A stretch of DNA of 64,000 nt from an uncultured Acidobacteriota bacterium (GTDB lineage: Bacteria; Acidobacteriota; Blastocatellia; Pyrinomonadales; Pyrinomonadaceae): assembly GCA_902826795.1 (NCBI GenBank), contig CADEGD010000009.1:34753-98752 (forward strand), in the 5' to 3' direction. Below are positions 10,401 to 19,020 of this stretch, in pieces (the stretch's first letter is position 1; each line of letters opens with the position of its first letter). The position numbers and the translations under genes were made by a program. The notes beneath the pieces are model-generated. The model was not told the origin of the DNA. It searched no databases and worked only from the letters and a program-made list of their open reading frames with translations.

Positions 10401-10730
10401 CTGAACTTCCTGAAAGGCTTGGTCAGGATCTTTCTCAAGGTTGAAGGTGAGCGTTACGTTCGAGCGTCCGCGAGACGAAGACGACCGCATCTCTTCAACG
10501 CCGGGAACCGTGTTCAAAGCGCCTTCGACGACGTCGGTGATCTCGGTCTCGATCTCCTGCGGCGAGGCTCCTTGATTGGATGTGGAAACTGAGATCGTCG
10601 GCAGGTCGATCTTCGGAAAGCGATCGACGCCAAGCGTAAAGAAGCTGAATCCGCCCACGACAGTGAGGAACAGAACGATAACCGTCGCAAACACCGGACG
10701 ATGAACACAAATTTCAGCTAACCACTGCAT
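7467..10730 (-). CDS. RND efflux pump, HAE1/AcrB-type inner membrane permease
   Basis: A 1087-residue RND transporter of normal AcrB length. Twelve hydrophobic segments are arranged as one N-terminal helix, a large periplasmic loop, a bundle, a second loop and a final bundle. The helix 4 motif [16 protein letters not shown] has the two proton-relay aspartates at about 400-401. The start [20 protein letters not shown] is typical. It exports hydrophobic compounds using proton motive force, working with the adaptor upstream and the TolC-like channel downstream. A hydrophilic insert ([19 protein letters not shown]) lies between the two halves. The C-terminal tail after the last helix is unusually long and polar. 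Confidence 0.95.
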   Translation of the reverse strand: MQWLAEICVHRPVFATVIVLFLTVVGGFSFFTLGVDRFPKIDLPTISVSTSNQGASPQEIETEITDVVEGALNTVPGVEEMRSSSSRGRSNVTLTFNLEKDPDQAFQEVQQKLSGISNRLPEQADPPSAQKSDPDSQPILMYTISAPRDVMELSEMVENLIQERIESADGVGEVFMWGSRTPQVLVSIDPNRLRAYNISVTDVTNAVRAQNQELPGGNLIEGQRTLGLRTMSKLTEVAQFNDIVITTRNGFPIKISDVGRVEKTGGEPSSAASLDGVTSVSVGIRKQSGANTIAVINNVKLRMANIIPTLPSDFNVAVIRDQSEFIENSLHAIEEHLILGGLFAAIIVFLFLWNFRSTIIASLAIPVSIIASFAAIAALGYSLNQMTMLALTLMVGIVIDDAIVVLENIYRFVEEKGMDPFQAAIEGTREIGLAVLATTLSLLAVFIPVGFMTGIVGRFMSSFGLTAAAAIAVSLIVSFTLTPMLAARWIKRSDHDKTPNEVEPVEQPDGDVTMAEEVGSPSGHDSKSGWFYSKVDAGYTWLLKLAMRFRWAVVLICVITVASIFPLYKFVGMAFLPDEDESLFQVNIRGPQGTSLSATQSRLDRIARDIRAQVPGVKNTLVLAGFGRGSGPNNGFINVALVPVGERDKSQADLINQVRGIARKYSDKDYQVTVSASSSIAGSIGLGRGGSGVGLYIAGPDMEKLTEYSNALVEKMKTDQNYRDPDTSIEVGSPEIRVTIDRTKAADLGVRAGDVAQALNILSAGQIVSTFSENSEQYDVVVRAEEEFRRDRSYLPWFTVGSSNGGTVGLDRVVKLEEGLSPSTINRLNRLRQVTVSAGLPPNSSESDAISKLQQWAAELDMGPEYLTGDTGQSKELQKAYESFMYAFLLSFVFMYLILAAQFESFIHPVTILLSLPLSIPFALLSTALAGQTLNIFSALGILLLFGIVKKNAILQIDHTNTLRSRGMTRYDAIIQANRDRLRPILMTTLALVAGMIPLTLGSGAGAATNRSIGILVVGGQSMCLLLTLIAVPVFYSLFDDAAESTFFKSISGKLSSITRPIKDTVSGIFGSKKSASNVREEQTDNG

Positions 10731-10737
10731 ATTTTCC

Positions 10738-10828
10738 GTTTAGAAGTACAAGCTTCAGCTTGTCCGCTTCTTACTACTGCGCTTCTCCCATCAGAACCAA
10801 CAAGCAAAGCTTGCACTCTGAACTAAAC
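10738..10828. repeat. Palindromic element family 2, copy 1
   Basis: This 91-base element begins GTTTAGAAGTACAAGC and ends GCACTCTGAACTAAAC, with inner arms AAGCTTCAGCTTGT and ACAAGCAAAGCTTG. It fills the gap between the adaptor and pump genes. The TAG stop of the adaptor (10823-10825) lies within its end. Related copies are at 30136-30219 and 34252-34323. Confidence 0.75.
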
Positions 10829-12148
10829 CGCTACCTTCGCTCCCTCGTAAAGCTGGTCAAGATTGCTCGTCGCTACGACCTCGTCGGCGTTCAGTCCTGA
10901 AAGTATCTGGACGTAATCGCCTTCCTCGCTTCCGAGCTGTACCGTTTTCAATTTCGCAACGCCGTCGACTATCACGAACGAGCGGAACGAACCGGTAGGC
11001 ACGTGATTATAGACCGCGGACTTCGGCACGAAGATCCCCGTGCTTCCGCCTTCCTTGTTGATGCGGGCGGTCGCGAACATACCGGAACGGAGAGCGTTGT
11101 CGGGGTTCTCGATCCGAGCCTCGACGATGAACGAACGCGAGGTCGTGTCGACGGCCGGGTTGATCGCGCTGACGCTTCCTGCAAATCTACGTTCCCGGTA
11201 TGCATCGACCTGGATCGAAACTCCGCGGCCCACGAGGATCGACGGAACGTCGTTCTCAGCGACCTGCATCTGTATCTTGATCGGGTTCGAGCGAATGATC
11301 GTCGCGATAACATCGGCGGACGATACGAACTCGCCGACCGCAACATCACGTGCAGTCACAAAGCCGGAAAACGGAGCACGAACGATCGTGTCCGCAACCT
11401 CTTGCTTTGCGATCTCGACTTGCGTTCGAGCGGCCTCTACCGACGCGTTCGCACTCGCGATCGCCTGATTGTTTTGCTTGGCGTTGTTGACCTGAGCATC
11501 AAGCGTTTCTTTCGCGGCATTTGCTCGGGCACGAGCCGTGTCGCGGGCAGTTCGATACTGCTCGTAGGTGATCATCGCCGTATCGCCTGACTGCACGAGG
11601 TCCCGATACCTTTGCTCGTTCGCCTCCGCCTGACGAAGTTCGGCTAGTGCTTGTTGGTAGTTCGCATTCGCCGACCGCACCTCGGGAATCGCCGATGCGT
11701 TGAACGATCCGCCGGGCCCGAGGCCGAGGCGAGCTTCCGCCTGTCGGACGGCCGCGACCGCTTGCTTCACTCCTGCTTCAGCGGCAGACAACCGCCGTCG
11801 AGCGTCCGAATCGTCGATCCGCGCTATCACCGCGCCCTGGCCGACGAAGTCTCCGACATTGACGCCGACGTTGATAACCTTGCCCGCAACCTTCGGAGCG
11901 ACGTTCGACGTCTCGTCCGCAACAAGCGATCCGGTCGTCTGCACGACAGCCGGAACTTCGCGAGCTTCGGTCTTCACCGTCGTCACCGCTATCGGAGCTT
12001 CGGCGGATTCGGCGTTATTTGCACCCGGCCCGCCGCCGCGATTGCTCTGTGCGCCGGAGGAGCCGCAAGCGGATGTGAACGCTATCGCGGCGAGAACTGT
12101 AAAAATAGATGCGGCCGGCAAACGCCCGCCCAATTTTGATAAACCCAT
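10823..12148 (-). CDS. RND efflux periplasmic adaptor (HlyD/MFP family) lipoprotein
   Basis: A 441-residue membrane fusion protein. A lipoprotein signal with lipobox FTSAC puts the lipidated Cys at about residue 28. The biotinyl-lipoyl-like halves (NVAPKVAGKVINVGVNVGDF and ADTIVRAPFSGFVTARDVAV) flank a coiled-coil hairpin rich in Ala and Gln, and a beta-barrel domain follows. It links the RND pump to the outer membrane channel. It is the first gene of the adaptor-pump-channel operon and is separated from the pump only by a palindromic element that also supplies its stop codon. The final residues (AKVAV) could have been altered by that insertion. Confidence 0.93.
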   Translation of the reverse strand: MGLSKLGGRLPAASIFTVLAAIAFTSACGSSGAQSNRGGGPGANNAESAEAPIAVTTVKTEAREVPAVVQTTGSLVADETSNVAPKVAGKVINVGVNVGDFVGQGAVIARIDDSDARRRLSAAEAGVKQAVAAVRQAEARLGLGPGGSFNASAIPEVRSANANYQQALAELRQAEANEQRYRDLVQSGDTAMITYEQYRTARDTARARANAAKETLDAQVNNAKQNNQAIASANASVEAARTQVEIAKQEVADTIVRAPFSGFVTARDVAVGEFVSSADVIATIIRSNPIKIQMQVAENDVPSILVGRGVSIQVDAYRERRFAGSVSAINPAVDTTSRSFIVEARIENPDNALRSGMFATARINKEGGSTGIFVPKSAVYNHVPTGSFRSFVIVDGVAKLKTVQLGSEEGDYVQILSGLNADEVVATSNLDQLYEGAKVAV

Positions 12149-12311
12149 ACGAACTTTTGTTAGATAAAGATTCTATAACACAGGGTTGAGCGCAATAACC
12201 CAGATTGTGTAAAGTTTTGTAAAAGCAATATTTAGAATTACGTGCGATATTAGACTAAGTTTCTCCGGCGATGTTTCTAAGCGAGATCCGAGGTCTGGGA
12301 GTGTTGTCGAA

Positions 12312-12635
12312 ATGGTAGAAGAAATTGGTGCGGCCGAGTTAAAAAAGAAACTAGATGACGGAGAAGATATTCAGCTGATCGACGTTCGGCAGCCGGACGA
12401 GTATGCCTTTGCGAAAATCGACGGGGCGAAGCTGATCCCGCTCGGCGAGATCATCAGGCGCATGGACGAATTGGATGCGGACAGGGAAGTCATCATTCAC
12501 TGCAAAATGGGCGGGCGAAGCGCCAAGGCGATCGAAGCCTTGCGAGCCGCCGGATATACCGGGCCGCTTAAGAACTTACGCGGCGGTATCACCGCCTGGT
12601 CGAACGAAGTCGATCCTAAAGTTCCGAAGTATTGA
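12312..12635 (+). CDS. Rhodanese-like domain protein
   Basis: A 107-residue single-domain rhodanese, similar in size to GlpE or the C-terminal domain of MoeB-type proteins. The conserved DVRQPDEYAFAKIDGA segment and the active-site loop HCKMGGRS with Cys64 are intact, so sulfur transfer through a persulfide is plausible. No signal peptide, hence cytoplasmic. Its last 20 bases overlap the end of the convergent MBL-fold gene. The sulfur acceptor is unknown. Confidence 0.9.
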   Translation: MVEEIGAAELKKKLDDGEDIQLIDVRQPDEYAFAKIDGAKLIPLGEIIRRMDELDADREVIIHCKMGGRSAKAIEALRAAGYTGPLKNLRGGITAWSNEVDPKVPKY

Positions 12636-13518
12636 CGGGAAGTGCGATCAGCCTTCCATCGCGATGTTCGATCTTAGATAAGGGCGAATCGATGTCGTGA
12701 TAAAAAAGGCACAGCCATGCCTCGCTGACCGCAATTGGCAGAATGTTTTTCTTGAAGGCCAGCGTCTCAGTCGGATAGAGGTCGTAGCCCATTATCCACG
12801 GCAGCGGAATGTGATGACGCGTCGGTATCAGATCGGCGAAACCATACATCGTCTGTCTGCCTCGATCGAGCCGCCACGTTTGCATCGTTTCCGAATGTCC
12901 CCGGATCGTCTGCATCTTCAGGCCCGGAACGACCTCGTAATCGTCCGGCATCGCTTCAAGCTGACCGGAATCTTTAATCGGCATCCAGTTTTCGGATAGA
13001 TAGCTCGCCCTGTCACATTCGTGAGGGTTCTGAGCGTGAGAAAGTTCACTAGCTGAGACGAGGTAGCGGGCGTTGGGAAACTGGGGTGACGCCGCCTTCG
13101 AGTGAACCACTCCGTCCGCCGAAGCGGCGTCCACCCCTCCTTCGTAAGGAGGGGAGCTTAAAACCATGTTTCCACCCGCGTGATCGAAATGCAGATGCGT
13201 GTTGACGACGACAGTAATGTCTTCTGGACGGCATCCTGCATTCTCAAAAAGCGTTTGAGCAAGCGGCTTCTCACGGAAGATGCCGTACATTTCGACCTGC
13301 TTATCCGACCACTTTTCTCCGATCCCGGTTTCGATAAGTATCTTCTCTTTGCCGGTGTCGATGAACACGCAGTTCATGTTCATGCGAATGCGGTTCTTGT
13401 CGTCGGGCGGCGAAACCCGCTCCCAAACGACGCGAGGGACGACACCGAACATCGCCCCTCCGTCTAATCTGAATTCCGTGTCGGGAATTATCTCGACTCG
13501 GTAATCGCCTAGTTCCAT
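12616..13518 (-). CDS. MBL-fold metallo-hydrolase with repeat-derived peptide insert
   Basis: A 300-residue cytoplasmic metallo-beta-lactamase-fold hydrolase. The zinc signature THLHFDHAGG places His108, His110, Asp112 and His113 correctly, and the later GHSETMQTW supplies another metal-binding His. The family acts on very diverse substrates, so the role is open. Its start overlaps the PPIase stop (TAATG at 13518), so both are translated together. Oddly, residues about 121-139 (SPPYEGGVDAASADGVVH) are encoded by a copy of the dispersed 55-bp palindrome at 13102-13156. It lies in the variable loop between the zinc motif and FPNARYLVS. The frame is preserved, so the protein may still be functional. 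Confidence 0.9.
   Translation of the reverse strand: MELGDYRVEIIPDTEFRLDGGAMFGVVPRVVWERVSPPDDKNRIRMNMNCVFIDTGKEKILIETGIGEKWSDKQVEMYGIFREKPLAQTLFENAGCRPEDITVVVNTHLHFDHAGGNMVLSSPPYEGGVDAASADGVVHSKAASPQFPNARYLVSASELSHAQNPHECDRASYLSENWMPIKDSGQLEAMPDDYEVVPGLKMQTIRGHSETMQTWRLDRGRQTMYGFADLIPTRHHIPLPWIMGYDLYPTETLAFKKNILPIAVSEAWLCLFYHDIDSPLSKIEHRDGRLIALPVNTSEL
13102..13156 (-). repeat. Palindromic element family 1, copy A, inside a coding sequence
   Basis: Read on the minus strand the element starts CTCCCCTCCTTACGAAGGAG and ends GGAGTGGTTCAC. By eye it differs at one base from the 55-base copy at 47611-47665. It has two hairpins: CCCTCCTT/AAGGAGGG and CGCCGCTTCGGCG. It is entirely inside the MBL-fold hydrolase gene and keeps the frame. 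Confidence 0.9.
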
Positions 13519-14984
13519 TACTTCTTCTTCGGCGGTGCAGCTGGCTTTTTCGGAGCGGACTTCGAAGCGGCTGGGGCTTCCTCTTCCTCCATTCCTTCCG
13601 GCATCTGCATCTGCTGCTGCCGCTGCCTCATCGATTCCTGGATCTGCTCGTCGCTAACCTCAGGCACGTCGAAATCTTCGGGAACGGTAACGTGATTTGC
13701 GGCAACGATCTCTTCGATCAGCTTCTTCTGCCGTTCCTCTTCAAGCTTGCGGGTAACAAATCTTTTTACCGGCTCTTCGCGGCCCATCGGGTTCTCAGGG
13801 TCCTTAACGCCGGTCGAGATAAGGATGTGGCGGGCGTTATAGGTAGCTCCGCCGTCAGCGGGCGGCATTCCCGGAACGGTCGGCTCTGGTTCTTTTGCCG
13901 GCTCGGCAGAAGCGGCGTTCTTCGCCTCAAGCTTAATGATATGGAAGCCAAAGTCGGTTTCCACAAGCGTCGGGACGATCTCACCGGGCTGGACGGACAT
14001 GGCGCCGTCTTCGAAGGGCTTTACCATCTGCCCCATGCGGACATTTTCGTATAGCCCGCCCTTATCCTTGCTGCCCGGATCTTCCGAAAACTCTTTCGCG
14101 AGGGCCGCAAAATCTTCGCCCGCCTTCACGCGGTTCAGGATCTCTTCAGCCTTTGCTTTCTTGGCTGCCGGGTCGAGCTCCGGATGCTCAGCCAGATACT
14201 TGGCGATATCTTCATCCGTAACCTTTATCTTTTCGGGCATTTTCTCGGCGTATAAACGAGCGAGAAACTGCGCCTGCTGAAGCTTTACCTGCAGCTCGAT
14301 CTTGTCTTGAAGCTCTTTCGAAACCGCCCCGGAGCGTACCTTGGCGTCGTACTCATCGTTATAGATGGCGATCTTTGCGAAGAACTCGCGGGCCTGAGTT
14401 CTCTCTTCTTCCGAGATCTCGCGGTCCGCCATCTGCGGATTATCACGCTTCAGGATGGCGACCTTCGAATCGAGAAACTTCGTGAATTCTAGCTCGTGGT
14501 CTTTCTTGCCAAGGCCCACCTTATCTTTCAGATTGTCAAAAAATCCCTTCGCTGGCTGTTCGCCTTCGCCCCAAAAAGCCTTCACCTGATCTTCGGTAAT
14601 GAAACCGAACGGCGGCATTGGGCCTTTGTCTTTGTTTATATCGCGATCGTAGGTAACGGCCGTTATCTCTTTGCGAATGTTCTGAAGTTCTTCTTTGTTC
14701 GGAGATTCGTTGGCAAGGCCCTCTTTCTGAGCCTGGCTGGCGAATGCGAGCAGCTCCTTGATGCTGTTCAACTGTTCCTTCTTGATCTCAGGGCTTTCCT
14801 TCAATCGCTTCAATGCCGCGGGATTAGACTTGGCCACGTCAGCGAGAAGCAATTCCACTTCCTGCTTTGAAATGCTGCTGAACGTTCCGCCGGCGTGGCC
14901 GACCTTGCTCTTCCAGAAAACAAGTCCGACGCCGATCGCAATGATCACGCCCAATAAGATCAAACCTTTTGTTAAGCTACTCAA
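13518..14984 (-). CDS. Membrane-anchored PpiC/SurA-like peptidyl-prolyl isomerase
   Basis: A 488-residue protein with one N-terminal membrane segment (about 7-24, GLILLGVIIAIGVGLVFW). A helical SurA_N/trigger-factor-like region follows, then a parvulin domain around 255-350 (VKAGEDFAALAKEFSEDPGS, GGLYENVRMGQMV, TDFGFHIIKLE). It should assist folding of exported proteins outside the inner membrane. The segment ARHILIST that usually opens a parvulin domain occurs again after this domain, suggesting a partial second copy. The C-terminus is Pro/Lys/Ala-rich low complexity. It is the upstream partner of the coupled MBL-fold gene. Confidence 0.87.
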   Translation of the reverse strand: MSSLTKGLILLGVIIAIGVGLVFWKSKVGHAGGTFSSISKQEVELLLADVAKSNPAALKRLKESPEIKKEQLNSIKELLAFASQAQKEGLANESPNKEELQNIRKEITAVTYDRDINKDKGPMPPFGFITEDQVKAFWGEGEQPAKGFFDNLKDKVGLGKKDHELEFTKFLDSKVAILKRDNPQMADREISEEERTQAREFFAKIAIYNDEYDAKVRSGAVSKELQDKIELQVKLQQAQFLARLYAEKMPEKIKVTDEDIAKYLAEHPELDPAAKKAKAEEILNRVKAGEDFAALAKEFSEDPGSKDKGGLYENVRMGQMVKPFEDGAMSVQPGEIVPTLVETDFGFHIIKLEAKNAASAEPAKEPEPTVPGMPPADGGATYNARHILISTGVKDPENPMGREEPVKRFVTRKLEEERQKKLIEEIVAANHVTVPEDFDVPEVSDEQIQESMRQRQQQMQMPEGMEEEEAPAASKSAPKKPAAPPKKK

Positions 14985-15064
14985 AATTCAATTCCTCTCT
15001 TAAAACTTTTGCTAGGCCGAACGGGCAAACAAACGAAAATCATACCAGAAGCCGACCATCAAAC

Positions 15065-15469
15065 CTACTGTTCTGCCATTGTTTGGACGAGTTCCAGCAG
15101 AACTCCGTTGGCTGAAGAAGGATGAACGAACGCGACCAGGCAGCCTTCTGCCCCGATCCGCGGGCGTTCGTCGATCAGCCGCATTCCTTTTTCTTTCAGT
15201 TTCGCAAGCGACGCCTCGATATCTTCGACCTCGACAGCTATGTGATGTATGCCCCCGCCCCGTTTTTCGAGGAACTTGCTGATCGGCGAATCTTCACTTG
15301 TAGGCTCGAGCAGCTCGACTCGGCTTTCGCCTATAGGCAGCATCGCGACACGAACCTTCTGATCCTCGACCACCTCGGTATGAACATTTTCTAGGCCGAG
15401 AGCGTCGCTCCAAAATCCCAGAGCTTCGTCGATTCCTTTGGTTGCGATACCGAGGTGATTTATCTTCAT
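15065..15469 (-). CDS. mce: Methylmalonyl-CoA epimerase
   Basis: A 134-residue glyoxalase/VOC-fold protein of the usual epimerase length. MKINHLGIATKGIDEALGFW gives the first metal His, GGGIHHIAVEVEDIEA the second, and the terminal LLELVQ the Glu ligand. It interconverts the R and S forms of methylmalonyl-CoA. It overlaps the MeaB gene by one base (TAATG at 15469) and is thus coupled to it. Together with the mutase at the left edge it supports propionyl-CoA/succinyl-CoA interconversion. Confidence 0.94.
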   Translation of the reverse strand: MKINHLGIATKGIDEALGFWSDALGLENVHTEVVEDQKVRVAMLPIGESRVELLEPTSEDSPISKFLEKRGGGIHHIAVEVEDIEASLAKLKEKGMRLIDERPRIGAEGCLVAFVHPSSANGVLLELVQTMAEQ

Positions 15470-16407
15470 TAGTTTCCAAGTATTTGTTCGACGGCTGAGT
15501 AAGGGTCGATATGTTTATCTGCGATCTGGGCCGCAAGCAGCTCGATCTCGTCCCGCGTGCCGTTTTTGCTCAGCAGCTTTTCCAACAGCGCCTCTTGCAA
15601 CAGCTCCGTCAAACGCCACCGTGCAACCGCTATCTTCCTGTCTTGCAAGGCTCCGGCGGCCTCATGTCGATAACACGAATAGCTTTCGATGGCGGCGGCG
15701 AGGTCGTCGATGCCTTTATTTTCGGTCGCGATCGTTCTAACTATCGGCGGATTCCACATGTCGGGGCGATGTGCGAGCGAAAGCAGAGCTTCAAGCTCTT
15801 TTTGCGTTCGTAAAACGCCTTCGCGGTCGGCCTTGTTGATCACGAACACGTCGCCGATCTCCATAATGCCGGCCTTGATCGCCTGAATATCGTCGCCCAT
15901 CCCCGGAACGAGTACGACGACCGAAACGTCTGCCGTCTTAACGATCTCGACCTCGTCCTGCCCAACCCCGACGGTCTCAACGATGATCTTATCGAATCCC
16001 GCCGCGTCGAGGATCGCGACGGCGTCTACCGTCGACCGCGACAATCCACCGAGGTTTCCGCGCGTTGCCATCGACCGAATGAAGACGTTCTTGTCGAGCC
16101 CGAGAGTCGCCATTCGGATGCGGTCGCCTAAGATCGCTCCGCCTGAGAATGGGCTTGAAGGATCGATACAAACGATGCCGACGCGTTCGCCCGCGTCTTT
16201 ATAGTGTAAGGCAAGCTTATCGACAAGCGATGATTTGCCCGCACCCGGCGCTCCGGTAATGCCGATCACGGTCGCTTTGCCCGTCTGCGGAAAAACGGCC
16301 TTCATAAGGTCGGCAGCACCGGTCGTGCCGTTCTCGACCTTAGTGATCGCACGTGCGACCGTTCGCGTATCGCCCGCGAATAATTTTTCGAGATCGATCT
16401 CAGGCAT
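15469..16407 (-). CDS. meaB: MeaB/ArgK-type GTPase, methylmalonyl-CoA mutase chaperone
   Basis: A 312-residue G3E-type P-loop GTPase. Walker A is GAPGAGKSS, followed by the conserved VGIVCIDPSSPFSGGAILGDR, the switch segment ETVGVGQDEVEIV, and NKADRE as the guanine-specificity motif. In the family it protects and reloads the B12-dependent mutase. It is followed directly by the epimerase gene, and its start lies within the last codons of the gene upstream (8-base overlap). Confidence 0.94.
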   Translation of the reverse strand: MPEIDLEKLFAGDTRTVARAITKVENGTTGAADLMKAVFPQTGKATVIGITGAPGAGKSSLVDKLALHYKDAGERVGIVCIDPSSPFSGGAILGDRIRMATLGLDKNVFIRSMATRGNLGGLSRSTVDAVAILDAAGFDKIIVETVGVGQDEVEIVKTADVSVVVLVPGMGDDIQAIKAGIMEIGDVFVINKADREGVLRTQKELEALLSLAHRPDMWNPPIVRTIATENKGIDDLAAAIESYSCYRHEAAGALQDRKIAVARWRLTELLQEALLEKLLSKNGTRDEIELLAAQIADKHIDPYSAVEQILGN

Positions 16408-16939
16408 TCGGCGAGCGTTTTTCAGGCATGAACCTAATTAGCCTCAGGCGGTTCGCCCGCCATTCGAAAAAGTAGGTACCTGACTTCGGCTCCGATTCAG
16501 CGTCGCTTATCGGGCCCGGTGTTCCTTTGACGATCAACAACCGGCTGTCTTTCTTGTATGTATAGACCTCGTAATCATCGTCAAGAGAGCCGAACCATGC
16601 CGCAACTCCGGCAAGCTGGCTGGGCATGTAAACGCGGCCCGTTTTTGCGTCGATGATCGCCATTTGCGAACAGCCCGTTCCGCATCCCCAACCTGTGATA
16701 ATGTAGCGTCCCGCAAAGTTGACCTCGCCGGCATTTATCGCCTCGCGTAATCGCGTTCGAAAACCGGAAGCACCCGGGCTGTTCCGAAAGTCGATCGCCT
16801 TCGCCGTTTTCTTTTCGACCGCCGCTCGATAGGTACTAAATTGCGGCGTTTTGCCTGCCTGAGCAAACGAAAACACGGCCAATGCACAAAAGGCCAAAAC
16901 AAGGGGAAAAATTCGCTTCATAAACTGTAATATTCGCAC
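16400..16939 (-). CDS. Exported protein of unknown function
   Basis: A 179-residue protein with a signal peptide (FPLVLAFCALAVFSFAQA). Methionine 7 at 16921 (MKRIFPLVLAF) may be the real start. The mature part is about 155 residues and has a Gly/Cys segment WGCGTGCSQMAI that could form a disulfide, and a basic C-terminus. I do not recognise a named family. It overlaps the meaB start by 8 bases, so it belongs to the same transcript as meaB and mce, although a link to acyl-CoA metabolism is not evident. Confidence 0.8.
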   Translation of the reverse strand: MRILQFMKRIFPLVLAFCALAVFSFAQAGKTPQFSTYRAAVEKKTAKAIDFRNSPGASGFRTRLREAINAGEVNFAGRYIITGWGCGTGCSQMAIIDAKTGRVYMPSQLAGVAAWFGSLDDDYEVYTYKKDSRLLIVKGTPGPISDAESEPKSGTYFFEWRANRLRLIRFMPEKRSPNA

Positions 16940-17076
16940 TTACTCTGCATAAACGCGAAATGGCGAGCCGATCGCCCCGGCCCGCAGTAAGCGAAAGATT
17001 CATCCTGTCGCAATTAAAAGGACGCGATATGAGGTATCGCGTCCGGCATATCTTCGGAGGTTGTCTCAAAGACTCG

Positions 17077-17604
17077 TTATATCGTCCCTTCATCGGCGGA
17101 CGGTCCGTAGATGGAAGGAACGGAGATGTCGTTTAGCCGCAGGTAGACGGAAAGCTGGCCGCGGTGATGGATTATGTGATTCATAACGAACGACCTCATC
17201 GCTACGACCTTGGGCATCGTGAAATATATCTGCTCGCCATTGCGAAGCGTCCATGGCTCCATAAACTGTTCGTCCGTGGTGTTTCGCAGGACGTCGACTG
17301 CCTCGGCAAGATTCTTGTCGAAATATTCGAGAAGCGATTCGTTCGTGTGTGGTTCGAACGGTTTGTAGTCCATCTTTGCAAAATCCAGCTCGGGATGTTG
17401 CAGCGTAGGCCCGGTCCAACTGACCATCTCGGCGATATGCGCGGCAAGTTTGCCGAACGGCATCGACTTATCGTGCGGCGTCCAATGGAACTTGTCAGCG
17501 GGAACGCGGGATAGAACTTCGCGGGCGACTTTCGCTTCCTCTGCGAGTTCAGCAAGAAAAGCGGTTCCAAGCGTGTTTGACGTTGCGACAGATGCAGTGC
17601 TCAT
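17077..17604 (-). CDS. DinB family protein
   Basis: A 175-residue four-helix DinB/YfiT-type protein. The three conserved histidines expected for metal binding appear in GKLAAHIAEM and in the HIIHHRGQL motif. Members include thiol transferases and damage-inducible proteins, so the exact reaction is unknown. It is monocistronic, with about 140 bases to the next leftward gene. Confidence 0.88.
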   Translation of the reverse strand: MSTASVATSNTLGTAFLAELAEEAKVAREVLSRVPADKFHWTPHDKSMPFGKLAAHIAEMVSWTGPTLQHPELDFAKMDYKPFEPHTNESLLEYFDKNLAEAVDVLRNTTDEQFMEPWTLRNGEQIYFTMPKVVAMRSFVMNHIIHHRGQLSVYLRLNDISVPSIYGPSADEGTI

Positions 17605-17701
17605 AAAAATGACTCTCCTTCTAAGATTAAATTTTCTAAGGGACGAGAATCATAGCGCAGGCGTTTCAGTAATGCAACATGAAACAACGGACCTGTAAAA
17701 T

Positions 17702-18295
17702 TTAAACTTTTGCGAAGGTCAGGCCGGTCTGGCCCTGATATTTACCGCCGCGGTCTTGATAAGACACGGCGCAATCTTCGTCAGACTCGAAGAACAGGAT
17801 CTGCCCAATGCCTTCGTTTACGTAAACGCGGAGCGGAAGGTTCGCGAGGTTTGCGATCTCGACGACGAGCCGGCCCGTCCAGCCGGCTTCGAGCGGAGTC
17901 GTGTTCACAAGCAGCCCAGCGCGTGCGTAAGTCGATTTCCCGAGCGCGACGCCGGTCACGTTCCTCGGCATCCGAAACGTTTCGACCGTCACGCCGAGTC
18001 CGTAATGATGGCCGGGAAGTATGTAATACTGCGAACCGTCCTCGGCCGTCTGTATGTCCGGTTCGATCAGCGAATACTGCTCGTCGAATTTCTTGGGGTC
18101 GATCTCTTTGCCGTGCACCGACGAGAAGATGCGAAACCCGTCGTCCGCCAGTCGCATATCGTAACCATAGCTCGACGCACCCGCCGAGATGATCCGATGT
18201 CCGTTCACCTCACGCACAAGCTCCGGCAGAAACGGATCGATCATCTCCTCCTCCTCCGCCATCCGCCGCAGCCAAATATCTGATTTAATTGTCAT
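17702..18295 (-). CDS. dcd: dCTP deaminase
   Basis: A 197-residue trimeric dUTPase-fold enzyme that converts dCTP to dUTP. The signature GKSTYARAGLLVNTTPLEAG is followed by WTGRLVVEIAN, which includes the catalytic glutamate. YDMRLADD near the N-terminus and the C-terminal GKYQGQTGLTFAKV are as expected. The gene is alone; a small hairpin sits 11 bases before its start. Confidence 0.95.
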   Translation of the reverse strand: MTIKSDIWLRRMAEEEEMIDPFLPELVREVNGHRIISAGASSYGYDMRLADDGFRIFSSVHGKEIDPKKFDEQYSLIEPDIQTAEDGSQYYILPGHHYGLGVTVETFRMPRNVTGVALGKSTYARAGLLVNTTPLEAGWTGRLVVEIANLANLPLRVYVNEGIGQILFFESDEDCAVSYQDRGGKYQGQTGLTFAKV

Positions 18296-18305
18296 TTGAT
18301 GTCAG

Positions 18306-18323
18306 TAACCGCGATAGCGGTTA
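18306..18323. other. Small perfect hairpin upstream of dcd
   Basis: TAACCGC and GCGGTTA pair perfectly around a GATA loop, in the short gap between the MazF-type toxin gene and dcd. There is no T-run on either strand. It might influence dcd translation or be incidental. Confidence 0.35.
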
Positions 18324-18385
18324 GTTAAAGCTGCCGAGAAACTGTGGCGGAAAGTGACAACTTATCGCCACGATAGAAATGTGAA

Positions 18386-18742
18386 TTACTGTGACTGCCG
18401 GATCCTCATTGCCTCTTTCAATCCATTCTCGATCTCAATCATTTCCTGTGAGCTTAAAGTTCCGAGTTTTTCGAGTAACTTTGCCTTATCGATCGTGGTT
18501 ACTTGATGACAGAGAGCGAGACTGTCGTACTTGAGGCCGCCTTCGCCCCGGAACAACGGGATCGCCGTAAGATCACGTCTAGCCTGATTTATTGAGGTGG
18601 AGCGTGGGACGACTATGACGGTGCGCCAATTTAGAGTCGTATTAAATCCATCGTGAGAGACGATAACAACGGGTCTAATCCCTGATTGCTCCGAACCCGA
18701 TCGCGGCGAAAGATTCGCCATGAAAACGTCACCACGTTTCAA
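18386..18742 (-). CDS. mazF: MazF/PemK-type endoribonuclease toxin
   Basis: A 118-residue CcdB/MazF-fold toxin. MKRGDVFMANL at the start, the RPVVIVSHDGFN strand-turn and VVPRSTSI are typical of PemK/MazF family mRNA interferases. It starts with TTG at 18742 and overlaps the stop of the upstream small gene by four bases, the normal antitoxin-toxin arrangement. Expression is probably autoregulated by the complex. Confidence 0.9.
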   Translation of the reverse strand: MKRGDVFMANLSPRSGSEQSGIRPVVIVSHDGFNTTLNWRTVIVVPRSTSINQARRDLTAIPLFRGEGGLKYDSLALCHQVTTIDKAKLLEKLGTLSSQEMIEIENGLKEAMRIRQSQ

Positions 18743-18987
18743 TTTAGATCCTCTTTTCGTTCGGCAATAGCTTCCAAGCCCGCCCGTTCAAGATCTTCGT
18801 CAAGGTCAAACTCCGTCCCGCCGAATTCCGCAGCGTACTCGGCGATCCGCGCGTCCCTTTCTTCATCGTTAAGATCTGGCGATCCTGAGGATCGAGTCGA
18901 AAGAAAGTCGACAAAGTCTTCCACCTCCTGAATCCGCCGTCGAGGCAACGAGGTTATCTTTTCGAACAATTTTTCTTGCGAGATCAT
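18739..18987 (-). CDS. Antitoxin partner of MazF-type toxin
   Basis: An 82-residue acidic protein beginning MISQEKLFEKITSL; a TTG at 18996 is an alternative start. The N-terminal segment IQEVEDFVDFL resembles DUF2281-type or VapB-like antitoxins, and the acidic tail (FDLDEDLERAGLE) is suited to wrapping the toxin. The coupling to the MazF-type gene through a four-base overlap is the strongest evidence. Confidence 0.8.
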   Translation of the reverse strand: MISQEKLFEKITSLPRRRIQEVEDFVDFLSTRSSGSPDLNDEERDARIAEYAAEFGGTEFDLDEDLERAGLEAIAERKEDLN

Positions 18988-19020
18988 ACTTTGCAAGGTA
19001 GCAGAGATTTGCCGATATTT

